A DNA stretch of 64,000 nt from NCBI RefSeq assembly GCF_001636695.1, contig NZ_LGEL01000008.1:124001-188000 (forward strand), in the 5' to 3' direction. A program made the position numbers and the translations under genes. Within the stretch, counting starts at the first letter, position 1. Each line of letters starts with the position of its first letter. This stretch comes from Pedobacter panaciterrae (lineage in GTDB: Bacteria > Bacteroidota > Bacteroidia > Sphingobacteriales > Sphingobacteriaceae). The notes beneath the pieces were generated by a model. That model made no database searches. It was not told the DNA's origin and saw only the letters and a list, made by a program, of their open reading frames with translations. Positions 9,008 to 16,762 of the stretch are shown in pieces.

Positions 9008-9715
9008 ATGAGTTCATTATCACAATTAGATCAGGTAAAAACTACTCCATGGAGTGGGGGCCGCTCGCCGTGGTCAGTAGAGTACGGCAAAATAATGATG
9101 TGGTTTTTTCTGGTTTCTGATGCATTCACATTTTCGTCATTATTGATCTATTACGGAGCGCAGCGCTTCAGTAAATTTACATGGCCAGATCCTGATTTGG
9201 TTTTCCAATCTATTCCAGGCATAACCGATAGTGGTGCCCCACTTGTATTTGTGGGTATTATGACGTTTATTTTGATTATGAGCTCGGTAACTATGGTACT
9301 TGCAGTAGAGGCTGGTCACAGACGCTCTAAAAAGGAAGTAATATGGTGGATGGTAGCTACTATCATAGGTGGTTTGATGTTCCTTGGTTGTCAGGCAGCA
9401 GAATGGACGCATTTGTTCCATGAAGGGTTTGGTTGGGGAAAGATTCCAACAATGGAAACGCTACATCATTTGTTTACAGGTGAAGTATCAACAGTATCTG
9501 CACTTCAGTTCTCAAATTTATTCTTTACAATAACCGGATTCCACGGATTCCACGTATTTAGCGGTGTAATCATTAATATCATCATCTTGTGTATGACTAT
9601 TAATGGTACTTTTGAAAAACGTGGACATTACTTAATGGTTGAAAAAGTTGGTTTATACTGGCACTTTGTAGACCTTGTTTGGGTATTCGTGTTTACATTC
9701 TTCTATTTGGTTTAA
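9008..9715 (+). CDS. coxC: Cytochrome c oxidase subunit III (second paralogue)
   Basis: Subunit III family, 235 residues. Conserved blocks: WSVEYGKIMMWFFLVSDAFTF at the N-terminus, GCQAAEWTHLFHEG, FTITGFHGFHVFSG and GLYWHFVDLVWVFVFTFFY. It differs from the preceding paralogue by a longer periplasmic loop (roughly 50-75 and 140-160). A tandem pair of subunit III genes is common in Bacteroidota caa3 loci; which one sits in the purified enzyme cannot be told from sequence. Confidence 0.92.
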   Translation: MSSLSQLDQVKTTPWSGGRSPWSVEYGKIMMWFFLVSDAFTFSSLLIYYGAQRFSKFTWPDPDLVFQSIPGITDSGAPLVFVGIMTFILIMSSVTMVLAVEAGHRRSKKEVIWWMVATIIGGLMFLGCQAAEWTHLFHEGFGWGKIPTMETLHHLFTGEVSTVSALQFSNLFFTITGFHGFHVFSGVIINIIILCMTINGTFEKRGHYLMVEKVGLYWHFVDLVWVFVFTFFYLV

Positions 9716-9735
9716 TCTTTCTCAATTAAAATATT

Positions 9736-10095
9736 ATGTCAGAAATACATACAGATCACTCTCACGACGGGCATGCACACGGTGAACATGCAGGGTTAGA
9801 CAAAAAGAAAATTTGGCAGGTATTTGGTATCCTGCTTGCAATTACTGTAATTGAGTTTATTATCGCTTTGGTTCTTATACCAGGTGGTCATATGTCTCAG
9901 CATGTAGGTAACTTCGTTTATATTGCCTTAACTTTATTAAAAGCATTTTATATTGTTGCATATTTTATGCACCTTAAATATGAGAAGGTAGGACTTCAGG
10001 TTTCTTTAACCGTCGTCTTTATCTTTATCTTTTACTTTATCGTTTTGATGTTAATTGAAGGCGGATACTTACACTTACATATGCCTTTAGTTTAA
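9736..10095 (+). CDS. coxD: caa3-type oxidase subunit IV (COX4_pro family)
   Basis: Small accessory subunit of the oxidase, 119 residues, three helices (about 28-50, 58-78, 86-108). AYFMHLKYEK is the family signature. The N-terminus is His-rich (six His in residues 5-18), echoing the His-rich start of subunit I. The last base of its stop codon overlaps the start of the SCO-like gene (10095), so translation is probably coupled. Confidence 0.88.
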   Translation: MSEIHTDHSHDGHAHGEHAGLDKKKIWQVFGILLAITVIEFIIALVLIPGGHMSQHVGNFVYIALTLLKAFYIVAYFMHLKYEKVGLQVSLTVVFIFIFYFIVLMLIEGGYLHLHMPLV

Positions 10096-10802
10096 TGAAG
10101 GGTACTCCAATAAAAAAAATATTAATCCTGGTCACCATATTAGCGGTACCAGGATTTTTGTATTATTTACTACAGGAAAAGGGAAAAAACAGATATCGGC
10201 CACTTCCCATTTTTGGGCCTAAAGAAGTTGCTTCTACATTTCATTCTGTTAGGGGTACACAGATTCCTGATACGATTTATCATGTAGTAAATGATTTTAC
10301 ATTAGTTAATCAGAACAGAGATTCTGTTAGCCTGAGTAAGTATGATAATAACATTTTGATACTAAATCTGTTCTATATAAAAGGAGATGCAAATGGTGGT
10401 GGAGCGACAACCAGAGCTGTGAAAGGTTTTAGTGAAACTTATCAGCATAATAAAGCCATAAATTTTTTAAGTATAAGCATAGATACAAAAGATGATACTC
10501 AAGAGAAGCTTGCCGATTATGCAAAAACGCTTTCAGCAAAAGCTGGGAAATGGGATTTGTTAACTGGAGATAGCACGCAGCTGCTTACATTAGTACAAAA
10601 AGGATTATTCCTTGATGCACATCAAGAACACATAAGTGCCGAAAGTAAATTTGTTTATAGCAATATGCTCGTATTGCTTGATAGCCATCATCGTATTAGA
10701 GGCTATTATGAGGCTACCAGTCAGGAAGCCTTATCAAAATTAGACGATGAAATTAAAGTACTGCTTGCAGAGGAGTTAAGAAACTCCAGAGATGGGAGAT
10801 AG
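10095..10802 (+). CDS. SCO1/SenC-like thioredoxin-fold protein lacking the copper ligands
   Basis: SCO proteins are membrane-anchored thioredoxin-fold proteins that deliver copper to CuA, using a CxxxC motif and a distal His. This 235-residue protein has an N-terminal helix (about 8-26), then the SCO fold (DFTLVNQNRDSVSLSKYDNN, FLSISIDTKDDTQEKL, MLVLLDSHHRIRGYYEAT). It has no cysteine at all: the CxxxC position reads Gly97-Asp-Ala-Asn-Gly101, and the ligand His region reads KFVYSN (Tyr188). It is placed exactly where SCO genes sit in oxidase loci, after subunit IV and before DUF420. Family by fold and context; copper delivery in the usual way seems excluded. Confidence 0.8.
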   Translation: MKGTPIKKILILVTILAVPGFLYYLLQEKGKNRYRPLPIFGPKEVASTFHSVRGTQIPDTIYHVVNDFTLVNQNRDSVSLSKYDNNILILNLFYIKGDANGGGATTRAVKGFSETYQHNKAINFLSISIDTKDDTQEKLADYAKTLSAKAGKWDLLTGDSTQLLTLVQKGLFLDAHQEHISAESKFVYSNMLVLLDSHHRIRGYYEATSQEALSKLDDEIKVLLAEELRNSRDGR

Positions 10803-10822
10803 GGATTCTAAATAGAGTGAAT

Positions 10823-11395
10823 ATGAATTTTAATGATAAGTTTTTTTTAAGGTTAATATGGATTGTAACAGCTGTTGTGTTACTTGTAGTTATTGCATTA
10901 AAGTTAGTGCCACCTCCAGAACCTAAACCGTCTTTTATTTATTTATTTCCACATATAATAGGGGGAATTAATGCAACTTGTTCAGTGCTTCTTGTTATAT
11001 CTTTAATTTTTATAAAAAGAAAGAATATTCAGGCCCACAAGGTAACCAATGTGATAACATTTATCCTTTCGGCAATCTTTCTTCTTTTTTATATTGTTTT
11101 TCACCTATATGAGAAGGATACCAAGTATGGAGACATTGATCACAATGGAGTATTATCGACGGTTGAATTAGCTGCAGTTGGATCAACTCGTTATATCTAT
11201 TTCTTTATACTGGCCACACATATTATTCTTGCTGTAGTGGTTTTACCTTTAATTCTGGTAAGCTTTTTAAGAGGGTTTAATATGCAGGTAGAACGCCATA
11301 AAAAGATCGTAAGATGGGCTTATCCCGTATGGTTATACGTTGCTGTAACCGGTGTAATAGTTTATCTGATGATATCACCTTATTACAATTTTTAG
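10823..11395 (+). CDS. DUF420 membrane protein of oxidase locus, with EF-hand-like loop
   Basis: DUF420 family (CtaM-like, associated with cytochrome oxidase assembly), about 190 residues, five helices. I use ATG 10823; a GTG six bases earlier is also in frame. Conserved blocks: FPHIIGGINATC, KRKNIQAHKVTN and YIYFFILATHIILA. Between helices 3 and 4, residues 104-115 read D-I-D-H-N-G-V-L-S-T-V-E, an exact EF-hand calcium loop pattern. The gene follows the SCO-like gene by 20 bases. The assembly role is inferred from family and neighbours. Confidence 0.85.
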   Translation: MNFNDKFFLRLIWIVTAVVLLVVIALKLVPPPEPKPSFIYLFPHIIGGINATCSVLLVISLIFIKRKNIQAHKVTNVITFILSAIFLLFYIVFHLYEKDTKYGDIDHNGVLSTVELAAVGSTRYIYFFILATHIILAVVVLPLILVSFLRGFNMQVERHKKIVRWAYPVWLYVAVTGVIVYLMISPYYNF

Positions 11396-11439
11396 ACTGC
11401 TTTCTGTCTATTCTTAAAACGTGTTACATTTTCTTTGCT

Positions 11440-11447
11440 TATATTTG
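11440..11447 (+). promoter_or_regulatory. Bacteroidota -7 element before the small CxxC gene
   Basis: TATATTTG matches the Bacteroidota -7 consensus TAnnTTTG. It ends four bases before ATG 11452, so transcription would begin at or next to the start codon and the mRNA would be leaderless. No clear -33 element was seen. Confidence 0.35.
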
Positions 11448-11451
11448 CAAT

Positions 11452-11706
11452 ATGAAAAAGGTAGCGGTTATCTTCCTCTTTATGATCCTGTTGACAGTAT
11501 CATCTTCAAACAATGTGAATGCGCAATGTGCTATGTGTACCGTAAGTGCAGAACAAAGTGTAAAGAATGGTAATACACAGGGAAAAGGTTTAAACTCAGG
11601 TATTTTATATCTTTTGGCTATTCCTTATCTTTTAATATCAGGAATGGGAATACTATGGTATTTAAAATATCGTAAAAAGACTGTTAGCTATGCAGAAAAC
11701 ATCTAA
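11452..11706 (+). CDS. Small exported membrane protein with CAMC motif
   Basis: 84 residues from ATG 11452. The open frame extends upstream to 11314, but that part overlaps the DUF420 gene, and a signal peptide begins at 11452 (MKKVAVIFLFMILLTVSSSNN to NAQ). The mature protein starts with CAMC, which would lie outside the inner membrane, and one helix (about 53-72) follows, then a basic tail. No enzyme family is recognised. CxxC so close to a cysteine-less SCO-like protein suggests a role in redox or metal handling of the oxidase (inference). Its 3' end overlaps the DUF983 gene by 17 bases. Confidence 0.75.
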   Translation: MKKVAVIFLFMILLTVSSSNNVNAQCAMCTVSAEQSVKNGNTQGKGLNSGILYLLAIPYLLISGMGILWYLKYRKKTVSYAENI

Positions 11707-12088
11707 GTTCTATGCGTTAGTTCACGGTAAATGCCCTCAATGCAGAAGGGGCGATATCTTTACAGGGAGTCTCTATGGTTTTAATGTACAGCATACAAAT
11801 ACTGTTTGTGGTCATTGTGGTCAGCGCTTTGAAATAGAGCCAGGTTACTTTTACGCAGCAATGTATGTGAGCTATGCTATGAACTGCGCAGAAATGATTG
11901 CATTAGGAATAGCTACTTACGTATTTTCTGGAGGAAATCTTGAATTTGAATCATTATGGCTTTACCTTACTGTTATTTTTACAGGTTGTTTAATTTTGGC
12001 CCCTTTCAATTATCGTTATTCACGTGTGATTTTATTACATTGGCTATCTCCAAAAATAAAGTATAACGCCTATTACGACAAACCATGA
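11690..12088 (+). CDS. DUF983 family zinc-ribbon membrane protein
   Basis: 132 residues. An N-terminal zinc-ribbon-like region has CPQCRRGDIF and CGHCGQRFEIEPGYFYAAMYVSY, followed by two helices (about 60-82 and 90-110). This is the DUF983 layout; function unknown, but the family often sits near oxidase and assembly genes. It overlaps the preceding gene by 17 bases and the following DUF2461 gene by four (ATGA type), which indicates coupled translation. Confidence 0.85.
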   Translation: MQKTSKFYALVHGKCPQCRRGDIFTGSLYGFNVQHTNTVCGHCGQRFEIEPGYFYAAMYVSYAMNCAEMIALGIATYVFSGGNLEFESLWLYLTVIFTGCLILAPFNYRYSRVILLHWLSPKIKYNAYYDKP

Positions 12089-12747
12089 TTAAGTCAGAAA
12101 CACTCGCTTTTATTACAGAGGTAGCTCAAAACAACAACCGTGAATGGTTCGCAGAAAATAAGGGTAGATATGAAACTGCTAAGGCAGATGTCTTGAATTT
12201 TATTGATCAGTTAATTCCTAAATTAGCAGCAGTAGATCCTGAATTTTCGATTGATACTCCTGCTAAAAAATGCCTTTTGCGTATTTATAGGGATGTTCGT
12301 TTTAGTAAGAACAAAGATCCATACAAGAATAACTTTGGAATTTCCTTTAACATTAAAGGAAGCAATATACACGGCCCGGGATATTATCTTCATATACAGC
12401 CAGGAGAGTGCTTTCTTGGAGCCGGATTTTGGATGCCTGAAGCTCCTGTTCTAAAAAGTATCAGAGAGGAAATCGATTACAACACTTCTGAATTTCTCAA
12501 TATAATTGAAGCAAAAAGCTTTAAGAATACTTTTAATCTAAGCCAGGAAGATAAGTTGAAAAAAGCCCCAAAAGGGTATGAAACAGATCATCCTCAAATA
12601 GAGCTTTTAAAACTTAAAAGCTTTATAGCAATTTTTCCTTTAAAGGATGAGGAGTTCTTAAAACCAGGAATCGTTGATAAGTTGAAAACTGCCTTCGAAA
12701 GTGTTTATCCTTTTATTCTATTTTTGAGAAACGCAGTAGCGCAATAA
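12085..12747 (+). CDS. DUF2461 family protein (TIGR02453)
   Basis: 220-residue soluble protein matching the DUF2461 pattern: an N-terminal FITEVAQNNNREWFAENKGRY block, RIYRDVRFSKNKDPYKNNFG in the middle, and GPGYYLHIQPGECFLGAGFW. No signal peptide. The family's biochemical role is not established. Start overlaps the DUF983 stop by four bases, so it is probably the last gene of the respiratory transcript. Confidence 0.88.
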   Translation: MIKSETLAFITEVAQNNNREWFAENKGRYETAKADVLNFIDQLIPKLAAVDPEFSIDTPAKKCLLRIYRDVRFSKNKDPYKNNFGISFNIKGSNIHGPGYYLHIQPGECFLGAGFWMPEAPVLKSIREEIDYNTSEFLNIIEAKSFKNTFNLSQEDKLKKAPKGYETDHPQIELLKLKSFIAIFPLKDEEFLKPGIVDKLKTAFESVYPFILFLRNAVAQ

Positions 12748-12834
12748 ATTTATCGAAAAACGCGTATAAGGTAAGGACCATAATAATGGACTTTTTTCGG
12801 GTTTTCTTAATCACTAAATTAATAACACACATTA

Positions 12835-13677
12835 ATGAAAAAAATTAGTTTATTCTTATTCGTTGGACTGCTTGTCAGTGCATTCAGCTCCTGCGTAGTT
12901 TTATCTCCAAAAAAATACAAATCATTACTAGCCACGCAAGATTCCCTAAAAACAGGATGGGGCGATTCGCAATTAAAGAATGAAAATCTGGAAAGCCTGA
13001 TTGCCAGATTAAGAAAGGATACTACCGGATTAAGTAGTGCATTAAATGATCTGAAAGGCAGGTATTCTGAAATGGATAGCAATTATGCTAAATTAAAGAA
13101 CAATAGTTCAACAGAGATTAGCAAACTTTCTAACGACTTAAAGAAACGTGAACAACGCTTGAAAGAGGTTGAAGAGATATTACGTAAGCGTGATGAGGCT
13201 ACCAATCAATTGAAGGAAAAATTACAACAGGCCCTTTTAGGATTTACAAAAAATGGGTTGACTGTTGAGATTAAAAATGGCAAAGTATATGTTTCTCTAA
13301 TGGATAAATTGCTGTTCCCGTCTGGAAGTATCGTTATTGATGAGAAAGGAAAGCAGGCTTTAAGTCAACTTGCAGATGTTTTAAAGCAACAGCCTGAAAT
13401 CAATATAGCCGTTGAGGGCCATACAGATTCTCAGAAAATTACTAACCTGGGGCAAATTAAAGATAATTGGGACTTAAGTGTTTTAAGGTCTACATCTGTA
13501 GTACGTTATCTGACAGAAGTTAGTAAGGTTGAGGGCGTGCGTATGACAGCAACTGGAAAGGGAGAATTTCAACCATTGGATACTAACACAACAGCAGAAG
13601 GTAGAAGTAAGAACCGTAGAATTGAGGTCGTGCTTTCACCTAAACTAGATGAGTTGTATGATCTGATTAAGCAATAA
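12835..13677 (+). CDS. OmpA-family outer membrane lipoprotein
   Basis: 280 residues. Lipoprotein signal with lipobox FSSC (Cys20), a long helical region likely to form a coiled coil (about 45-135, rich in Lys/Glu/Leu heptads), then an OmpA C-terminal peptidoglycan-binding domain (about 150-275) with LLFPSGSIVIDEKGKQAL, IAVEGHTDSQ, WDLSVLRSTSVVRYL and EGRSKNRRIEVVLSP. It should tether the outer membrane to the cell wall. Monocistronic, flanked by an 87-base gap and a terminator hairpin. Confidence 0.9.
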   Translation: MKKISLFLFVGLLVSAFSSCVVLSPKKYKSLLATQDSLKTGWGDSQLKNENLESLIARLRKDTTGLSSALNDLKGRYSEMDSNYAKLKNNSSTEISKLSNDLKKREQRLKEVEEILRKRDEATNQLKEKLQQALLGFTKNGLTVEIKNGKVYVSLMDKLLFPSGSIVIDEKGKQALSQLADVLKQQPEINIAVEGHTDSQKITNLGQIKDNWDLSVLRSTSVVRYLTEVSKVEGVRMTATGKGEFQPLDTNTTAEGRSKNRRIEVVLSPKLDELYDLIKQ

Positions 13678-13685
13678 GTTTTAGC

Positions 13686-13737
13686 AAACCTATATAAAAG
13701 GCTCCGTTAATATTAACGGAGCCTTTTATATAGGTTT
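13686..13737. terminator. Perfect 52-bp palindrome, bidirectional terminator
   Basis: Two perfect 26-base arms with no spacer. The core GGCTCCGTTAA is flanked by A-rich and T-rich tracts on both sides, so each strand gives a hairpin followed by U-rich RNA. It lies between the convergent OmpA gene and the RmlC-like gene. Confidence 0.8.
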
Positions 13738-13756
13738 ATTTATAAGGGTTGAATTT

Positions 13757-14311
13757 TTAAAAAGGGCTATCGAAATCTTTGAAGACTGGTAGTACCAGGT
13801 CTTTTTCAGATAAAATTAGATCTTCTTTTTTAATGCTGCTGTTCCAATCGATATTAATATCGGTATCATTCCAGATTACACCAATTTCTGAATCTTTATC
13901 GTAATAGTTGCTTACTTTATAGGTGAAAATGGTATCATCCTCGAGTGTTAAAAATCCATGCAAGAATCCCGGTGGAACCCATAATTGTTTGTGGTTCTCG
14001 CCGCTGAGTTCTATACTGAAATATTGGCCATAAGTTTCAGATTGTTTTCTGATATCTACAGCTATATCTAAAACCTTCCCTTGTAAAACCCGGACCAATT
14101 TACCTTGTTCAAATGGTGCTTTTTGAGCATGAAGTCCACGTAAAGCTCCTTTCTGAGAAAAGGATTGATTGTCTTGTACAAAGGTGGCATCAATTCCTGC
14201 GTCTGAAAACAACTTGGAATTGTAGCTTTCGTAAAAATATCCGCGGTTGTCTTTCCAAACCTTAGGTTCAATAACCAGAAGGTCAGCAATGGGAGTCTCT
14301 ATAATATTCAT
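13757..14311 (-). CDS. rfbC: dTDP-4-dehydrorhamnose 3,5-epimerase (RmlC)
   Basis: Cupin-fold epimerase that converts dTDP-4-keto-6-deoxyglucose to dTDP-4-keto-rhamnose. 184 residues, normal length. Seen: DNRGYFYESYN, FVQDNQSFSQKGALRGLHAQ with the catalytic His, GKVLDIAVDIRKQSETYGQY, WVPPGFLHGFLTLEDD and YKVSNYYDKDSEIGVIWND. No rmlA, rmlB or rmlD is present in the window, so the rest of the dTDP-rhamnose pathway must lie elsewhere. It is last in a minus operon after the TPR and DUF4286 genes. Confidence 0.93.
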   Translation of the reverse strand: MNIIETPIADLLVIEPKVWKDNRGYFYESYNSKLFSDAGIDATFVQDNQSFSQKGALRGLHAQKAPFEQGKLVRVLQGKVLDIAVDIRKQSETYGQYFSIELSGENHKQLWVPPGFLHGFLTLEDDTIFTYKVSNYYDKDSEIGVIWNDTDINIDWNSSIKKEDLILSEKDLVLPVFKDFDSPF

Positions 14312-14319
14312 AAATGGGA

Positions 14320-14622
14320 TTAAGCGATATATTCCATCAGTGAGGTGAAGGACACCTGCTGATTTTTAAAATTCTCATTTACCTCGGCCTGCAACGTAGG
14401 TGCAAATTTATCCTGATACTCCAAATAATTAACCATGTTTTCGGCGATATACTGTGTACAGTATGTTACGCCTTCATTTGGAGAGTCAATTACTTTAAGA
14501 AGTCTGTGGGATACAAATAATCCTGTATGCATTACTTGAGGAATGTGGATTTCCTGCATCCATTGCAGCCAGCGATCTGCTGAGCTATCTTCAATAATTG
14601 TGGTTACATTGTATAATAACAT
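14320..14622 (-). CDS. DUF4286 family protein
   Basis: 100 residues, soluble, with the DUF4286 pattern: LYNVTTIIEDSSADRWLQWM, HIPQVMHTGLFVSHRLLKV and YCTQYIAENMVNYLEYQDKF. Dimeric alpha/beta-barrel-like small proteins of unknown role. It lies eight bases before rfbC and 15 after the TPR gene, so it is the middle gene of the operon. Confidence 0.85.
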   Translation of the reverse strand: MLLYNVTTIIEDSSADRWLQWMQEIHIPQVMHTGLFVSHRLLKVIDSPNEGVTYCTQYIAENMVNYLEYQDKFAPTLQAEVNENFKNQQVSFTSLMEYIA

Positions 14623-14637
14623 TGTGCAAAGATAGAA

Positions 14638-16446
14638 CTATGTACCAATATTATCTCCACGAAGTTTTCTAAAACGTTTACGTGCTTCTGTGGTGAACAT
14701 ACTACCTGGATAATCATTAATTAGCTTCTGATATAAGGCTTTAGCTTCTTCGTTATTCTTTATGTTTTTCTCATACAGGTCTGCTAGTATGAATAGGGCA
14801 TCGTCGGCCCAAAGGCTATTTCCTTGTTGGTCTACAAGCTCCTTAAGCACTTTTACTGCATTATTTATGTCATTGATTTTGATATATATTCTGGACTTTG
14901 CCATTAATATATCGTCTGCTAAGCTATTGTTGGGAAAGGCGATAGCAATGCTATCCAACTTTATTAGGGCTTTTGCAGGAAGATTTCTAAATTGAAGCAT
15001 TTCTGCATCGGCATACATCTTAAGGGCGTTGCTATCTACTTTAGATTGCAGATTATCCGAAATCATTAGACTAAGGTTTAATGCATCGTTAGCAATTAAT
15101 TGAGATGTTGATGCTTTTAGAACATCTGCCTGTGATTTTGCATAAGAGAAATTACCCTGGTAAAAGGAAAGTTTAGCTGAACGAAAGTGTGCCTCATTTC
15201 CTACGGCCTGATTTTCAAATTGCTTTGCAACTTGTTCGTAAATTAAAAAAGCCTCCCATGGTTGTTGGGTTAGTATATAGATGTCGCCCAAATCGAGTTT
15301 CATTTGCCCTGTTTCGGCTGCCGATAAGCCTGTAATTGTTAATGCATCTTCTAACGTTTTTTCGGCTTTACTTAAATCATTAAGGTAATATGCCTGTAGG
15401 TTGGCTAGCTTTTTCATTGCAAAAACTGTTTGGGCAGTCTTTCCATGCTCTTCAATTATGGAGGTGTACTCAGTGGCTAGGTCTGTAATTGCTTTTTTAT
15501 CAAACTGCCCCATAATTGCCAGGTGATACTTGGCATCTATCATTTCTACCTTTGCTGGTAAAAAAAATGGATTATCCTTGCCTTTACCTACAATGTATTC
15601 AAAAGCTTTTATAGCAGTGGTATAGGCTTGGTTGGATAGAAAAGTATTGGCTGTGTTAAACAATATAGATCCATCATCTTTCACACGTTTATCCTGAGCT
15701 ATTAACTGTCTCAGTGCCATTTCATATTCCTGTTGTTGTAGGTATTGCCATATCAAAAGTTTGGTGTAAATCTCTGTTTGTGGTTCTTTCTGTATTTTCT
15801 TTAACAAAGCAGCCTGTAAAATAAGATAGTCGGCGTTGTCTTCTAGAACGGAAGATAATACGCTTTCTGCCTGTGGCAATAATTCAGGCATTTGAGCAAG
15901 TGCATTGATGTATTCCTGTACAAGCATGTTCTTGTCTTTTTTAAAACGGTATATACTTAGAAGTTCATAAGTAAAGATCTTCTCATTGTTTAAAACTTTT
16001 CTGCCCTGTAAAAATGTTGATATGGCGAGATCGTAAGACTGAAAACCATAAAATATATTTGCGACTTCCCTTATCTTAAACTCATCAGCGGGCAAATTAT
16101 TCAGCGTTTCCATATATGCTTTATTTGCCGCATCTATTTGCCCTTTTTCTTGATAAACACGGGCAAGCGCCATCGTGTAATGTAAGTTTTTTGGACTTTG
16201 TCTGATCAACTTTTTAGCGACCTTTTCAGCTTCATCCAATTTTTTGAGCTTAATAAGACAAGTATAATACAGGTCAAAATAAGTATCGTTCTTAGTTGCA
16301 TTGAATAATTTTTCCAGTAAAATTGAAGCTTCCTGATACTGTCCTTGCTGGTAATATTGAAATGCTAATCCTTCGTCAGCATTACTTTGCGCGGAGCAAA
16401 CAAAGCTTGTGTAACAGAAAAATAAGATTAAAATTAATTTTTTCAT
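14638..16446 (-). CDS. Exported tetratricopeptide-repeat protein
   Basis: 602 residues. Signal peptide (MKKLILILFFCYTSFVCSAQ) then helical repeats throughout: YYQQGQYQEASILLEKLF, YTMALARVYQEKGQIDAANK, NEAHFRSAKLSFYQGNFSYAK and ADDALFILADLYEKN are clear TPR units. The C-terminal repeats (about 490-595) resemble the outer-membrane-lipoprotein type of TPR. Probably a periplasmic scaffold; no catalytic domain. First gene of a three-gene minus operon. Confidence 0.85.
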   Translation of the reverse strand: MKKLILILFFCYTSFVCSAQSNADEGLAFQYYQQGQYQEASILLEKLFNATKNDTYFDLYYTCLIKLKKLDEAEKVAKKLIRQSPKNLHYTMALARVYQEKGQIDAANKAYMETLNNLPADEFKIREVANIFYGFQSYDLAISTFLQGRKVLNNEKIFTYELLSIYRFKKDKNMLVQEYINALAQMPELLPQAESVLSSVLEDNADYLILQAALLKKIQKEPQTEIYTKLLIWQYLQQQEYEMALRQLIAQDKRVKDDGSILFNTANTFLSNQAYTTAIKAFEYIVGKGKDNPFFLPAKVEMIDAKYHLAIMGQFDKKAITDLATEYTSIIEEHGKTAQTVFAMKKLANLQAYYLNDLSKAEKTLEDALTITGLSAAETGQMKLDLGDIYILTQQPWEAFLIYEQVAKQFENQAVGNEAHFRSAKLSFYQGNFSYAKSQADVLKASTSQLIANDALNLSLMISDNLQSKVDSNALKMYADAEMLQFRNLPAKALIKLDSIAIAFPNNSLADDILMAKSRIYIKINDINNAVKVLKELVDQQGNSLWADDALFILADLYEKNIKNNEEAKALYQKLINDYPGSMFTTEARKRFRKLRGDNIGT

Positions 16447-16707
16447 TAAAGATGGGCTAGCAACGGAGTCACTAAAATAACGATTTGAATTCTAATTTCG
16501 TTTCTATTGGTAAAAACATAAGTGCGTATTTTAAATGTTACTCAACTAATGTTTCTTGCTGGTTAACATTTGTTTTCTTTGGTTATGAGGCTATTATTGA
16601 TTTCAATGGGTTTTAAAGAGTGTTTCTAGATTCCTTATGATTCACATTGGTTAAATATTTAATTTTTTTTTGAGCATATTGAAAACCGGTTATAAGTAAC
16701 AATATTG

Positions 16708-16725
16708 GTGTAAACTGATTTACAC
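16708..16725. promoter_or_regulatory. Candidate operator palindrome before S9-like gene
   Basis: GTGTAAA-ctga-TTTACAC, perfect 7-bp arms with a 4-base spacer. It sits 14 bases upstream of the -7 element, over the place expected for the -33 element, as repressor or activator sites often do. The response regulator encoded downstream is one candidate binder (inference). Confidence 0.35.
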
Positions 16726-16738
16726 TGGTGGCGTTCCG

Positions 16739-16746
16739 TAGCTTTG
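16739..16746 (+). promoter_or_regulatory. Bacteroidota -7 element of S9-like/histidine kinase operon
   Basis: TAGCTTTG fits TAnnTTTG exactly. The ATG at 16763 is 17 bases further, giving a leader of about 10 bases. The overlapping palindrome upstream supports this as a regulated promoter. Confidence 0.45.
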
Positions 16747-16762
16747 TAAGCAGAAAAATGAT

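Larger units (their letters stand above)
16447..16762. other. 316-bp divergent intergenic region
   Basis: A/T-rich region between the divergent TPR and S9-like genes. It contains a 7-bp inverted repeat at 16708-16725 and a -7 element at 16739-16746, both next to the S9-like gene. I see no small open frame with a credible start, and no terminator. No clear promoter was found for the TPR gene. Confidence 0.5.

Noticed and set aside
8387-9715. The two subunit III genes as halves of one frameshifted gene
   Set aside because: Each has the complete set of conserved subunit III blocks and its own start and stop.
12748-12834. Terminator between DUF2461 and OmpA genes
   Set aside because: Only a 4-bp CCAT/ATGG stem before a T-run; too weak to call.
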